29,836 bases of DNA from Lentisphaeria bacterium UBA4640 (GCA_002405835.1 DHMO01000039.1:1-29836), one strand, 5' to 3'. Shown: positions 22,609 to 29,836, numbered from the stretch's first letter. Made by a program: numbers and translations. The notes: generated from the sequence alone by a model not told the origin.

Positions 22609-24174
22609 TTAATCTTTCTTGACGGGAACGTCTTCGTTGCCGTATTTGTGTTCGATGCAGCGGAACTCCATGAGCTGCGGGATGAAGCGCATGTTGACAA
22701 TGCCGGTGCGTCCGTTACGGTTCTTTTCGACGATGAGCATGGACTTGATTCCGTCCTTCTGCCCTTCGGCGTTGTCCTCTTTGGATTCATCGCGGTTTCG
22801 GTGCAGGAAGACGACCAGGTCGGCGTCCTGTTCGATTGCGCCCGATTCGCGCAGGTGGCTCAGTTTGGGGAGGGGGTTCTCCTTCGGGTTCGTCGATTTT
22901 TCGGATTCTCGGCTCAACTGTGCGAGAACGAGAACGGGGACGTTCAGCTCTTTTGCAATGGCCTTGAGTCCGCCGGAAATCGCGGCGACTTCAACCTGGC
23001 GGCTTTCTGCGGAGCGGTCGCCCGCACGCATCAGCTGGAGATAGTCGATGACGATGAGGTCGATTCCGTTCAGCTCCTTCAGCTTCCGGGCTTTTGCGCG
23101 GAGTTCGAAAACGGAGATTGCGCTGGTGGAGTCGATATAAAGATTGGCGCGCCGGAGGCTGTCGACTGCGGCGGCGAGACGCTGGGTGTCAACGTCCTGG
23201 AGCGAACCTTCGTAAATTGCGGAAAGGGGAACTTTGGCTTCGGTGCAGAGCAGACGCTGAATAATCTGCTTGTCGGTCATTTCCAGCGAGAAGAACGCAA
23301 CTTTTTTCCGGCTTGCCGGGCCGTCGGTTTCGCGGTTGATGATGTTCCGGACGATGTTGAGCGCGAGTGCGGTTTTTCCGATGGAGGGACGGGCCGCAAG
23401 GACGAACATTTCACCGGGTTTCAGTCCTCCGCCGATCAGCCGGTCGAGGTCGGGAAATTCAGTCGGGATACCCGGCGCGACTTTGTGCTGCGCGATCTCC
23501 ATCAGGTCGTTGAAGGTGGATTTGAGGAGCGCGCGGAGTTCGACGATTTCGGACTGGACAAATTTGTTTCGCACCTGGAAGATCTCGGATTCCACGGTGT
23601 CGAGAAGTTCTTTGATGTTTTCGTGTCCCTGCTTGCAGAGTTCGAGAGACATGGAGCAGGTTTTCATCATTTCGCGCAGCATGGCGTAGTCGCGGAGCAG
23701 GTGGCACCACGATTCGAGGTGCGCCGCGCTGACGATGTAGGTCTGGATTTCGACAAGCGCTTCGAGTCCGCCGATCATCTCCAGGCGTCCGGCGCGGGAG
23801 AGCCAGTCGCTGACGGAAAGAACGTCGATGGCGAGTTTTCCTTCGGAGAGGTTGAGCATCGCCTCGTAGATTGCGGCGTGCATCGGCTCATGGAACATGG
23901 TTGCGGCGACGCGGCGGAAGAAGGGATTGCCCATAGCGGGGGCGGCTTCCTTTGCGTATTTCTTCTTCTTTTCGGAAGAGGCGACGCTGCCGAGGATGGA
24001 CGAGACGGTTGTGAAGTTTGTCGGATCGAGAAAGATGGCGGAGAGAACGGATTTTTCCGCTTCGAGATCAAAAGGCAGAGAATCCGCGGACGCGATTTTC
24101 AGCGTACGCGGATGATAATCCGGACCGGCCGGAGCGAGTGCTCCGACCGGATTCTGGGTCGTGAGATCGGGCAT
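22609..24174 (-). CDS. dnaB: replicative DNA helicase DnaB
   Basis: A 521-residue hexameric helicase that unwinds DNA at the replication fork. The N-terminal domain (about 35-160) has LPFDLEAEKSVLSAIFLDP, and the RecA-like C-terminal domain runs from about 220 to 515. Walker A is ARPSIGKTA (261-269), followed by FFSLEMT near 295 and the Walker B region LIVIDYLQLM; the arginine-finger region is near LSRESEKS. There is an N-terminal extension of about 30 residues and a lysine-rich insertion (about 64-80, SSEKKKKYAKEAAP) not usual in the family. The ATG lies just after the rplI stop, with only two bases between the genes. Confidence 0.97.
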   Translation of the reverse strand: MPDLTTQNPVGALAPAGPDYHPRTLKIASADSLPFDLEAEKSVLSAIFLDPTNFTTVSSILGSVASSEKKKKYAKEAAPAMGNPFFRRVAATMFHEPMHAAIYEAMLNLSEGKLAIDVLSVSDWLSRAGRLEMIGGLEALVEIQTYIVSAAHLESWCHLLRDYAMLREMMKTCSMSLELCKQGHENIKELLDTVESEIFQVRNKFVQSEIVELRALLKSTFNDLMEIAQHKVAPGIPTEFPDLDRLIGGGLKPGEMFVLAARPSIGKTALALNIVRNIINRETDGPASRKKVAFFSLEMTDKQIIQRLLCTEAKVPLSAIYEGSLQDVDTQRLAAAVDSLRRANLYIDSTSAISVFELRAKARKLKELNGIDLIVIDYLQLMRAGDRSAESRQVEVAAISGGLKAIAKELNVPVLVLAQLSRESEKSTNPKENPLPKLSHLRESGAIEQDADLVVFLHRNRDESKEDNAEGQKDGIKSMLIVEKNRNGRTGIVNMRFIPQLMEFRCIEHKYGNEDVPVKKD

Positions 24175-24176
24175 TA

Positions 24177-24629
24177 TTACGCACGAACAACGTTGACCTT
24201 GACGTCAACAACGACTTTCGGATGCAGCTTGACCGGGACGATGTATTCGCCGCAGGTACGGATCTGGGAATCCAGGTGGATTCTCTGATGGGAGACGGCG
24301 ACGCCGAGAGCGGCGATCGCGTCGGCGATCATGCGGTCCGTAACGGAGCCGAAGAGGTGACCGTCATCGGAAGCCTGGAGGTGCAGTTCGACTGCGAGTT
24401 CCTGGAGCTTGGCGGCGACGCCCTGAGCGGCTTCGAATTCAGCCTGGCGCTGAGCTTCGATTTTTTCCTTGTGCGCGGCGAGCTGTCTGAGAGCGGCCGT
24501 GGTGGCAACGGCGGCAAGTTTTCTCGGGAGGAGAAAGTTTCTTGCATAGCCGGGAGCGACATGGACTTCCTCACCGGCGAGGCCGAGGTCTTCGACGTCC
24601 TGGAGAAGGATCAATTTCATGGAGGCCAT
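24177..24629 (-). CDS. rplI: 50S ribosomal protein bL9
   Basis: A 150-residue protein of normal length. KLILLQDVEDLGLAGEEVHVAPGYARNFLLPRKLA is the N-terminal RNA-binding domain signature, followed by the long connecting helix (about 50-80, HKEKIEAQRQAEFEAAQ) and the C-terminal domain with LFGSVTDRMIADAI. The ATG at 24629 is used because AGGAAG lies eight bases upstream; the family-typical MKLILL start would be at 24620. It belongs to the rpsF-ssb-rpsR-rplI-dnaB block. Confidence 0.96.
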   Translation of the reverse strand: MASMKLILLQDVEDLGLAGEEVHVAPGYARNFLLPRKLAAVATTAALRQLAAHKEKIEAQRQAEFEAAQGVAAKLQELAVELHLQASDDGHLFGSVTDRMIADAIAALGVAVSHQRIHLDSQIRTCGEYIVPVKLHPKVVVDVKVNVVRA

Positions 24630-24662
24630 AGTAATGTCTTCCTTATGCGTTAGGGGTTGAAG

Positions 24663-24902
24663 TTAGAGAACGAGACTGACGATTCTAGCTCTCTTGACGG
24701 CGACCGCGAGCATCTTCTGATGCTTCAGGCAGGTACCCGTAATGCGGCGCGGAAGAATACGGCCTTTTTCGGTCTGGAACTTCTTGAGAAGTTCAGCATC
24801 CTTGAAGTCGATGTAAGCGATTTTGTTTTCGCAAAGTCTGCAAATTTTCGGCTTTGCGATACGTCTTTTCATGCGGCGTTTTTTGTTCTGGACCATTGCC
24901 AT
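24663..24902 (-). CDS. rpsR: 30S ribosomal protein bS18
   Basis: A 79-residue protein of normal length. The core CRLCENKIAYIDFKDAELLKKFQTEKGRILPRRITGTCLKHQKMLAVAVKRAR carries the bS18 signature (IDFKD, ILPRRITG). It binds with bS6 to the platform of the small subunit. CAGGAG lies eight bases before the ATG. Confidence 0.96.
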   Translation of the reverse strand: MAMVQNKKRRMKRRIAKPKICRLCENKIAYIDFKDAELLKKFQTEKGRILPRRITGTCLKHQKMLAVAVKRARIVSLVL

Positions 24903-24941
24903 TTATAAAACTCCTGTTTTATGGTATTTTCACTTGGTTGA

Positions 24942-25580
24942 TCAAAAGGGGATATCGTCTTCGATTCCCTGGACGTTGTCCGCGGGTTCGGGCATTTCCG
25001 GAGCCGCCTGCGGGGCAGGGGCGACGGAACGCGTGTACGGCTGCGGCTGCGGTTCGTAGGACGGCTGCGAGGGCATCTGCGGAGGAATTCCGCCTCCCTG
25101 CTGACCGTACTGCGGCTGTCCGTAGGCCGGACGCGGGCGGCTGTACTGCTGCGGCATCGCATCGGGCGAATACTGCTGCTGACCGTCCGGCTGGCGGCGG
25201 GCATAGGACTGCCCGTCCCCGTAGTCGCCTGCCGGTGCGCCGCCGTCGCGGCGCGATCCGACGAACTGGACGGTTTCCGCTACAACGCGGAGCCTGGAGC
25301 GCTGTTTCTGGTCGTTTTTATCGACCCAGCGGTCAAGCTGAAGACGACCTTCGATGAAGACAGAGGAGCCCTTGTCGAGATACTTGCTGCAGTTGTCGGC
25401 CTGGCGGTCCCAGACCGTGATATCCACGAAGCAGACATCCTCCTTGGTTTCATTTCCCTGGCTGTATCTTCTGTTCACGGCAAGCGTGAATTCACAGACC
25501 GCCATTCCGGACGGCGTGTAGCGCAGTTCCGGTTTGCGGGTCAGATTGCCCATAAGAAGTACCTTGTTGAAAGATGCCAT
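24942..25580 (-). CDS. ssb: single-stranded DNA-binding protein
   Basis: A 212-residue protein. The N-terminal OB fold (about 1-110) contains NKVLLMGNLTRKPELRYTPSG, FVDITVWDRQADNCSKYLDKG and RLQLDRWVDK. A disordered linker rich in Gln, Gly, Pro and Tyr follows (about 115-195). The acidic tip ends DDIPF, which recruits partner proteins in the family. It is longer than the E. coli protein (178 residues) because of the linker. The ribosome site GAGGAG precedes the ATG. It lies between rpsF and rpsR as in most bacteria. Confidence 0.97.
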   Translation of the reverse strand: MASFNKVLLMGNLTRKPELRYTPSGMAVCEFTLAVNRRYSQGNETKEDVCFVDITVWDRQADNCSKYLDKGSSVFIEGRLQLDRWVDKNDQKQRSRLRVVAETVQFVGSRRDGGAPAGDYGDGQSYARRQPDGQQQYSPDAMPQQYSRPRPAYGQPQYGQQGGGIPPQMPSQPSYEPQPQPYTRSVAPAPQAAPEMPEPADNVQGIEDDIPF

Positions 25581-25610
25581 CTGCGATTCTCCTCTGAGTG
25601 AATTGTTTTA

Positions 25611-25940
25611 TCAGTCGGCGAGCGTTGCGCCGGCGACGGTCGGGACGCCTTCCGGGCGGTCATAGTTGATGACCAGGAGACGGATGAGGCGCTCGTCGAG
25701 TCTGTACTGGTTGCGGACTTCGATGACCTTCAGCGGGTCCATTTCGAACACATAATCCCAGTAGATACCGGCTTTGCGTTTGTTGATTTCGCGGGCAAAC
25801 TGCTTGCGGCCCATGGCGTTGGCTTCGATGAGTTTGCCTCCCCAGCTTTCGAGATTCTTGCCGAATTCTTCGGTGAATCCTTTTCCTTCGTCCTCAACCT
25901 TGCGGATGTCGAGGATGAATATTGCCTCGTACTTTTTCAA
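25611..25940 (-). CDS. rpsF: 30S ribosomal protein bS6
   Basis: A 109-residue protein (KKYEAIFILDIRK at the start; VIEVRNQYRLDERLIRLLVI near 75-95). It partners bS18 on the 30S platform. The only suitable start is TTG (25940), with GAGGTGG four bases upstream. A non-ATG start on a highly expressed ribosomal gene is worth noting. It heads the rpsF-ssb-rpsR-rplI block, 37 bp behind pth. I could not recognise a bS6:bS18 leader motif in that short gap. Confidence 0.95.
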   Translation of the reverse strand: MKKYEAIFILDIRKVEDEGKGFTEEFGKNLESWGGKLIEANAMGRKQFAREINKRKAGIYWDYVFEMDPLKVIEVRNQYRLDERLIRLLVINYDRPEGVPTVAGATLAD

Positions 25941-25977
25941 GATCCCACCTCTTTCTTGGTGTATTTTGATTCTTTTT

Positions 25978-26595
25978 TCAGTTCGTCTTCTCTTCCGCGG
26001 ACTGGCTGCAGTCTGTGGAATTGTACTGGTTCATTGCCATCGTGATGCCGCGTCTCAGCAGCAGCTCAACGGCTTCGACGGCTTTGTCGAGCGCCTTTTC
26101 ATAGCACTCTTTCTCCGCGCCTTCGAACGAAGTCAGAACGTAATCCGCTCTGCGCTTCGAATGCTCATCGCCGATCCCGACCCGGAGACGGGGAAAGGCT
26201 TCCGACTTCAGCGCTTCGATAATGGATTTCATTCCATTGTGTCCGGCGCTTCCGCCGTTTTTGCGGATCCGGAGGCGGCCGACCGTGAGATCAATGTCGT
26301 CATAGACAATCAGGATCTCCGTCGGAACGAGATTCTCGCTCTTCATCAGAGGGAGCACCGCGTCGCCGCTCAGATTCACATAGGTCAGGGGCTTCATCAG
26401 AATCACATTTCTGCCGCCGAAGCGCCCTTCCCAGGCGTTCGCGTTACGCGCACGCCGCGGAGAAAACATCGTCGGATACTTCCGCAGAAAACGGTCGATC
26501 ACCTCGAAACCCGCATTGTGACGGGTTCCGGCATATTCCGCTCCGGGATTGCCGATTCCGACGATCAGACGGCATTCTGTTTCCTCCATTCGCAT
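25978..26595 (-). CDS. pth: peptidyl-tRNA hydrolase
   Basis: A 205-residue enzyme that frees tRNA from prematurely released peptidyl-tRNA. It carries the family signature LIVGIGNPGAEYAGTRHNAGF with the substrate-binding N16 and catalytic H26. KPLTYVNLSGDAV, LIVYDDIDL (catalytic Asp region) and GSAGHNGMKSI follow in the correct order. Length is normal. The start may be ATG at 26595 or 26589 (MEETE). Only a weak ribosome site is seen, so translation may depend on coupling to rplY, whose stop is 14 bp upstream. Confidence 0.96.
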   Translation of the reverse strand: MRMEETECRLIVGIGNPGAEYAGTRHNAGFEVIDRFLRKYPTMFSPRRARNANAWEGRFGGRNVILMKPLTYVNLSGDAVLPLMKSENLVPTEILIVYDDIDLTVGRLRIRKNGGSAGHNGMKSIIEALKSEAFPRLRVGIGDEHSKRRADYVLTSFEGAEKECYEKALDKAVEAVELLLRRGITMAMNQYNSTDCSQSAEEKTN

Positions 26596-26609
26596 AAAGC
26601 CGGCCAGGA

Positions 26610-27296
26610 TTATTTCTTCTTGGCTTCTTCGCGCTCAGCTGCGCGCTCGGCTTTTTCCTTGGCACCGACGATTTCCGGTTCTGCGGCGGCATCGCCTTCA
26701 GCCGGAGCCGGAGCTTCCGGAATGTCTTCCGCCATCTTCGTGGAGTCGATGACTTCGAAGACAACCAGGTCGCCGTGAGACTTCGCGGTGACGCCTTCGG
26801 GAAGAACGAGTTCGGAAACGTGGATCAGATCGCCGACTTCCATCTTGGAAACATCGACTTCGATGAGTTCCGGAAGAGCATCGGGAAGACATTCCACCTT
26901 GAGGGTGTGGAGAACCTGGTCAAGCAGACCGCCTCTGGAGCAGCCGACCGGCTGTTCGAATCCCGGGTGAACCGGAACTTCGGCTTCGATCGCGACATCC
27001 TTGCGGATTTCGAGGAAGTCGATGTGGCTGGTGGTTCCCTTGATGAAGTTGCGCTGCGTGTCTTTGAGGAGAGCGCGGACTTCTTCGCCGCCTTCGAATT
27101 CGAGGGAGACGATGTTGAATTCATGCTGGGAGAGGGCTTCCCATTCCGCGGCGGGAACGGAGATTGCTCTGCCGGTAGCGCCCTTGCTGTAAACCACAGC
27201 CGGAATCAAACCCTGAGCTCTGACTCTGCGCGCTTCCGCGCTGCCTTTTACCGCGCGGTCGCTAACATTGAGCACATGCTTTGCCTTGTTTGTCAT
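26610..27296 (-). CDS. rplY: 50S ribosomal protein bL25, long CTC form
   Basis: A 228-residue protein of the long (general stress CTC) type. The N-terminal 5S-rRNA-binding domain (about 10-100: RAQGLIPAVVYSKGATGRAISV, RNFIKGTTSHIDFLEI) is followed by the C-terminal beta domain (about 105-190: VPVHPGFEQPVGCSRGGLLDQVLHTLKVECLPDALPELIEVDVS). A charged tail rich in Glu, Ala and Lys ends the protein. The neighbours prs and pth are its usual partners in bacteria. Confidence 0.95.
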   Translation of the reverse strand: MTNKAKHVLNVSDRAVKGSAEARRVRAQGLIPAVVYSKGATGRAISVPAAEWEALSQHEFNIVSLEFEGGEEVRALLKDTQRNFIKGTTSHIDFLEIRKDVAIEAEVPVHPGFEQPVGCSRGGLLDQVLHTLKVECLPDALPELIEVDVSKMEVGDLIHVSELVLPEGVTAKSHGDLVVFEVIDSTKMAEDIPEAPAPAEGDAAAEPEIVGAKEKAERAAEREEAKKK

Positions 27297-27345
27297 TCTT
27301 GGTCCTTTCGTTTATGATAATGCTTGTATAAGCAAGTTTTCCTGA

Positions 27346-28308
27346 TTATTGTTCCGGATCGCGGAACAGGGTCGAAACCGATTCGCCGTTGTGAATGCGG
27401 CGGATTGCCTCGGCAAGAAGCGGGGCAACGCACAGAACTTTCAGCTTGCCTTCGATGTGGCAGGTGTTCGGAACCGTGTTGGTCGTGATCAGCTGCTCAA
27501 TCGGGCTGTTCAGAAGGTTCGTTCTCGCCTTGTCCGTCAGCAGACTGTGGGATACAACCGCATAGACCTTTGCTGCGCCTTTGCGCTTGAGCAGATCCGC
27601 CGCGGCGCAGAGCGTTCCGGCCGTGGAGGTCAGGTCGTCGACAATCACGCAGGTGCGTCCGTCGACGTCACCGACGAGGTGTGCGGATTCAACCGTTGTG
27701 GCGTTCACACGGCGTTTTGCGATAACCGCGAAACCGCAGTTGAGACGGTCCGCGAAGCTGTGCGCCATCTTGACGCTGCCGGAGTCGGGGGAAACGATAA
27801 CGGATTCTTCATCGACTTTGATCACTTCGCGCAGATACTGGATGAAAACCGGGAACGCGTAGAGGTGGTCGACGGGGATGTCGAAGAATCCCTGAATCTG
27901 CTGGGCGTGGAGATCCATGCCGAGAATCCGGTTTGCGCCGGCGCTGACGAGCAGATTCGCGACGAGTTTCGAGGTGATGGGCACGCGGGGACGGTCCTTG
28001 CGGTCCTGACGTGCATATCCATAGTAGGGGATGACGACGGTGATGCGGGCCGCGGAAGCACGGCGGGCTGCGTCGAGCATGATGAGCAGCTCCATGAGAT
28101 GCTCGTTGACGGGATTGCAAGTGGGCTGGATGATGAACATGTCCGCATTGCGGAGATTGTCCTTATACTGGACGAAAATTTCGCCGTCGGGGAACCGTTC
28201 GATGTTGACGTGACCGAGTTCCATCCCCAGACACTTTGCGATAGATTTAGCCAGTTCCGGGTTCGCTGTACCGCTGTACAGTCTGATGTCTCTTGCATTA
28301 CCTTCCAT
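27346..28308 (-). CDS. prs: ribose-phosphate pyrophosphokinase
   Basis: A 320-residue enzyme making PRPP from ribose 5-phosphate and ATP for nucleotide, His and Trp synthesis. The motifs are complete: LRLYSGTANPELA-type start, RFPDGEIFVQ near 39, PYYGYARQDRKDRPRVPI (94-111), and the PRPP loop VIVDDLTSTAGT (221-232). ATG 28308 is chosen because GGAG lies six bases upstream and gives the normal length; a TTG at 28338 would add ten residues. The predicted leader is unusually long (about 190 nt). It is the first gene of the housekeeping run. Confidence 0.97.
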   Translation of the reverse strand: MEGNARDIRLYSGTANPELAKSIAKCLGMELGHVNIERFPDGEIFVQYKDNLRNADMFIIQPTCNPVNEHLMELLIMLDAARRASAARITVVIPYYGYARQDRKDRPRVPITSKLVANLLVSAGANRILGMDLHAQQIQGFFDIPVDHLYAFPVFIQYLREVIKVDEESVIVSPDSGSVKMAHSFADRLNCGFAVIAKRRVNATTVESAHLVGDVDGRTCVIVDDLTSTAGTLCAAADLLKRKGAAKVYAVVSHSLLTDKARTNLLNSPIEQLITTNTVPNTCHIEGKLKVLCVAPLLAEAIRRIHNGESVSTLFRDPEQ

Positions 28309-28505
28309 AATGACTCCGCGTTGCCTCCGTTGATGCAATCCTTATTAGTTCGGGAATACGCCTGATCGCGGAGAGATGCGGAACGCAGAGACGGGATGAT
28401 GCCCGGCAATTGCGTCAACCTTCTGGGTATGTCCGTTCGTTTTGCGCGTCCGGACTTGCATCCTCAATAGCGGATCAAGGTCGATAATTCTCGTGTTAAT
28501 CTTAT

Positions 28506-28533
28506 AATTTAGCGCATTTTCCGGATTTGTCAA
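28506..28533 (-). promoter_or_regulatory. promoter of prs and the housekeeping run
   Basis: On the minus strand TTGACA (28528-28533) is consensus; TAAATT (28506-28511) lies 16 bp downstream and matches four of six. The -35 is preceded by CCGC, as at two other promoters in this window. Confidence 0.5.
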
Positions 28534-28596
28534 GCGGGAAACGGAAAAAAGAGGGCGGAATATCGGGAAAAAAATGAAAAAAGCGCATAATATGAT

Positions 28597-28624
28597 TTGC
28601 ATTTTTGATAAAAGCGTGTAATAT
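28597..28624 (+). promoter_or_regulatory. promoter of tRNA-Ser
   Basis: TTGCAT (28597-28602) and TAATAT (28619-28624) are 16 bp apart on the plus strand. Transcription would start near 28631, just before the mature tRNA 5' end at 28637. Confidence 0.5.
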
Positions 28625-28636
28625 ATGCTAAACTTC

Positions 28637-28725
28637 GGAGAGATGGTCGAGTGGTTTAAGGCAGCGGTCTTGAAAACCGCCGCGGGGTCTCCTCGCCGCG
28701 GGTTCGAATCCCGCTCTCTCCGCCA
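28637..28725 (+). tRNA. tRNA-Ser (anticodon UGA)
   Basis: The acceptor stem GGAGAGA (28637-28643) pairs with TCTCTCC (28715-28721), followed by G and an encoded CCA (28723-28725). The anticodon stem GCGGT/ACCGC encloses loop CTTGAAA with anticodon TGA (28671-28673). A long class II variable arm (about 28681-28698) and the GGTTCGAATCC T-loop confirm serine. Reads UCA and related codons. Confidence 0.97.
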
Positions 28726-28741
28726 TTTTTTACACTCAAAA

Positions 28742-29080
28742 ATGTCCATAAAGTACCGTCAGTACCGTTTGGGGCTTTCTTGTTATCAAAACGCATCATA
28801 CATCAATGAAAAGGATATAACGTTCTCTATAGGGATCATAATACCAGCAGTAGTCGAGATGAATGCTTTCCAGTTCAATGTGATCTTAAGAGAGTTCAGG
28901 TATAACGAAGGAACTCTGCGCGTTGGGGAGAGGACTCTGTTCCCGATGTCTGATGTGGAGTGGCGGATTCCCTGTGAGGGTGAACCCAGCTCTGTTAGCG
29001 AACTGCCGAAGAACTTTGTCGCTCTGTTTGCTGCGGTATCTCCGCTTGTCGACCGGAACAATCCGCGCAAAGTCTTATAG
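28742..29080 (+). CDS. unrecognised small ORF behind the tRNA
   Basis: A 112-codon frame starting 17 bp after the tRNA (MSIKYRQYRLGLSCYQNASY..., ending NNPRKVL). I do not recognise it and no strong ribosome site precedes the ATG. It contains the direct repeat AGTACCGT-C-AGTACCGT (28752-28768) in its first codons. Base composition at the start is more AT-rich than in the housekeeping genes. It may be a remnant of an inserted element, or non-coding. A minus-strand frame covers the same stretch (28786-29088), so the coding strand is uncertain. Confidence 0.25.
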   Translation: MSIKYRQYRLGLSCYQNASYINEKDITFSIGIIIPAVVEMNAFQFNVILREFRYNEGTLRVGERTLFPMSDVEWRIPCEGEPSSVSELPKNFVALFAAVSPLVDRNNPRKVL

Positions 29081-29096
29081 AGAATCAAGCTTTGTA

Positions 29097-29396
29097 ATGG
29101 AAAACAATGAAATGAGAGTCATGACCACTCCAGTGCAAGCAGTCGTTCGTAACCCGGAATCTGTCTCCGAAACAGTTGATCCGATGGAAGAACTGAATCA
29201 CGGTCTCGACGAACTGCGCGGCAGGCTCAAGCTGCTGCTTGATGAAACCGGCGTGTTGACTCGCAAGGGCAAGGAGGCGGAGCTCAAACAGAAGCAGAAA
29301 GAACGGGACTTTATCCTTGCACCATCGAACGGATCAAGATGGCGATTTGACCGCATCCGACAGGACAAATACACAACCGAAGGGACGGAGGCTTGA
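29097..29396 (+). pseudogene. small coiled-coil protein gene, probably frameshifted near its 3' end
   Basis: The frame encodes 99 residues: MENNEMRVMTTPVQAVV, then a helical charged segment (MEELNHGLDELRGRLKLLLDET and LTRKGKEAELKQKQKERDFILA). After FILA the reading frame becomes non-helical (PSNGSRWRFDRI). A neighbouring frame would instead continue the helix with TIERIKMAI and stop near 29349. This points to a small indel near 29318-29325. A long-stem terminator overlaps the present stop. I do not know the family; it looks like a small accessory or phage-type coiled coil. Confidence 0.35.
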
Positions 29397-29412
29397 CCGC
29401 TTCCGTCCCTTC
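29379..29412. terminator. long-stem hairpin after the coiled-coil gene
   Basis: GAAGGGACGGAGGC (29379-29392) pairs with GCTTCCGTCCCTTC (29399-29412) over 14 positions with one G-T wobble and a six-base loop. Only a weak T run (TCTCATTT) follows on the plus strand. Probably a terminator for the preceding small gene. Confidence 0.65.
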
Positions 29413-29510
29413 TCATTTGCTGAAGCCTCCCCGAATCTGGTCTACAAGGAGGGCGAAAACTTTGATTCGATGATGATGATAACGTTCGAGAAATTGTGCA
29501 CATTTGATGG

Positions 29511-29828
29511 GATAGAGGTTTGAAAAAGCCAGTTCCCATGATTGATTATTATTCCGACCCAAAAAAGTATTGACGCAATGCGGAAGGCGATTCATGTGCA
29601 CAAGACAGGGAGATGGACTTCCCTTATGAGCATTGGACACGTCTGCGTACGAACAATGCTTTGGAACGGATCATGAAAGAGATTCGCCGCAGAACCCGCG
29701 TAATCGGAGCATTTCCGGATGTCTATTCCGGCATGATGCTGGTCGGTGCAAGACTCAGACACATTTCGACAACAAAATGGGGAACTCGCCAGTATTTGAA
29801 CACTTGTAAACTTTAGGGAACCTCTATC
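29511..29828. mobile_element. IS256-family insertion-sequence remnant, internally deleted
   Basis: The ends GATAGAGGTT (29511-29520) and AACCTCTATC (29819-29828) are exact inverted copies; an AAAG at the same distance inside each end extends the similarity. Between them only about 320 bp remain, against about 1.3 kb for a complete element, with the last part of the transposase. No target duplication is visible (flanks TTTGATGG and AATATCTT). Confidence 0.6.
29613..29816 (+). pseudogene. IS256-family (Mutator-type) transposase, C-terminal fragment
   Basis: The 67 codons contain FPYEHWTRLRTNNALERIMK, then EIRRRTRVIGAFPD, then MLVGARLRHISTTKWGTRQYL. This is the conserved end of IS256-family transposases, including the LERxxxEIRRRTRVxGxFP signature next to the last catalytic Glu. 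A full protein has about 400 residues, so the N-terminal five-sixths, with the two catalytic Asp residues, is missing. The element cannot move on its own. Confidence 0.8.
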
Positions 29829-29836
29829 AATATCTT

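Larger units (their letters stand above)
28309..28636. other. intergenic region between prs and tRNA-Ser
   Basis: This 328-bp gap holds the divergent promoters of prs and of the tRNA, plus the long untranslated leader of prs (about 28309-28499). The leader includes a small CGGG/CCCG hairpin near 28400. The stretch 28540-28630 is very AT-rich. I see no supported gene here; a frame on the minus strand through the tRNA is an artefact. Confidence 0.6.

Noticed and set aside
22587..22790. N-terminal extension of BamA
   Set aside because: It overlaps the dnaB coding end and would bury the signal peptide; the ATG at 22586 gives a normal BamA.
22438..24288. 616-codon plus-strand frame
   Set aside because: Antisense to dnaB and rplI; no recognisable motif.
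28309..28500. Riboswitch in the long prs leader
   Set aside because: Only small hairpins are visible and no conserved aptamer motif was recognised.
28345..28749. Minus-strand frame with RERDSNPRRG and KTAALNHSTISP
   Set aside because: This is the well-known spurious translation of the antisense strand of a tRNA-Ser gene.

Overview
The window reads as a chromosomal segment of a carbohydrate-degrading Gram-negative bacterium. Signal-peptide proteins and a BamA ending in phenylalanine indicate an outer membrane. Prepilin-like proteins (FTLIELLVVIAIIAIL type) directly upstream of large secreted glycosidases, together with several lone LacI, GntR and AraC regulators, resemble what is known from Lentisphaerota (Victivallis-like) genomes. 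That taxonomic placement is inference from gene style, not from a marker comparison.

Left part (1-4390): a secreted SUMF1/FGE-sulfatase-domain protein with its own promoter and a candidate operator; a degraded transposase-like scrap; then a LacI-type regulator divergent from a clan GH-A glycosidase without a signal peptide. A strong bidirectional terminator (about 4343-4387) ends this block.

Middle part (4440-20132): a sugar-utilisation region, mostly on the minus strand. Read in the direction of transcription it holds a GH42-like glycosidase (17701-15836), a prepilin-like protein, a 1100-residue secreted clan-A glycosidase (15076-11774), a GntR/LacI-hybrid regulator, a second prepilin-like protein, and a 1700-residue secreted GH2-type protein. 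An AraC regulator is divergent from the first glycosidase, and an ADP-ribosylglycohydrolase-fold enzyme converges on the AraC gene. Several sigma70-type promoters with 17-bp spacers are legible, some with palindromes placed where a repressor could act. The same TTGCAAnnGnTGCA site occurs in the clan-A glycosidase promoter (2368) and the ADP-ribosylglycohydrolase promoter (20164), suggesting one shared regulator.

Right part (20283-28308): a housekeeping cluster, all on the minus strand, in the order prs, rplY, pth, rpsF, ssb, rpsR, rplI, dnaB, bamA. It is followed by tRNA-Ser(UGA) on the plus strand.

Far right (28740-29836): accessory DNA directly behind the tRNA: an unrecognised small frame, a probable frameshifted coiled-coil gene with a long-stem terminator, and a 0.3-kb IS256-family remnant with matching 10-bp ends and only the transposase C-terminus. 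This looks like the decayed edge of an element inserted at the tRNA.

I found no CRISPR array, rRNA or recognisable riboswitch. The most unusual things seen are the twice-repeated prepilin/secreted-glycosidase pairing, the GH2-type giant with histidine where the acid/base glutamate is expected and with a duplicated N-terminal module, the fused C-terminal beta domain on the ADP-ribosylglycohydrolase, and the shared operator.
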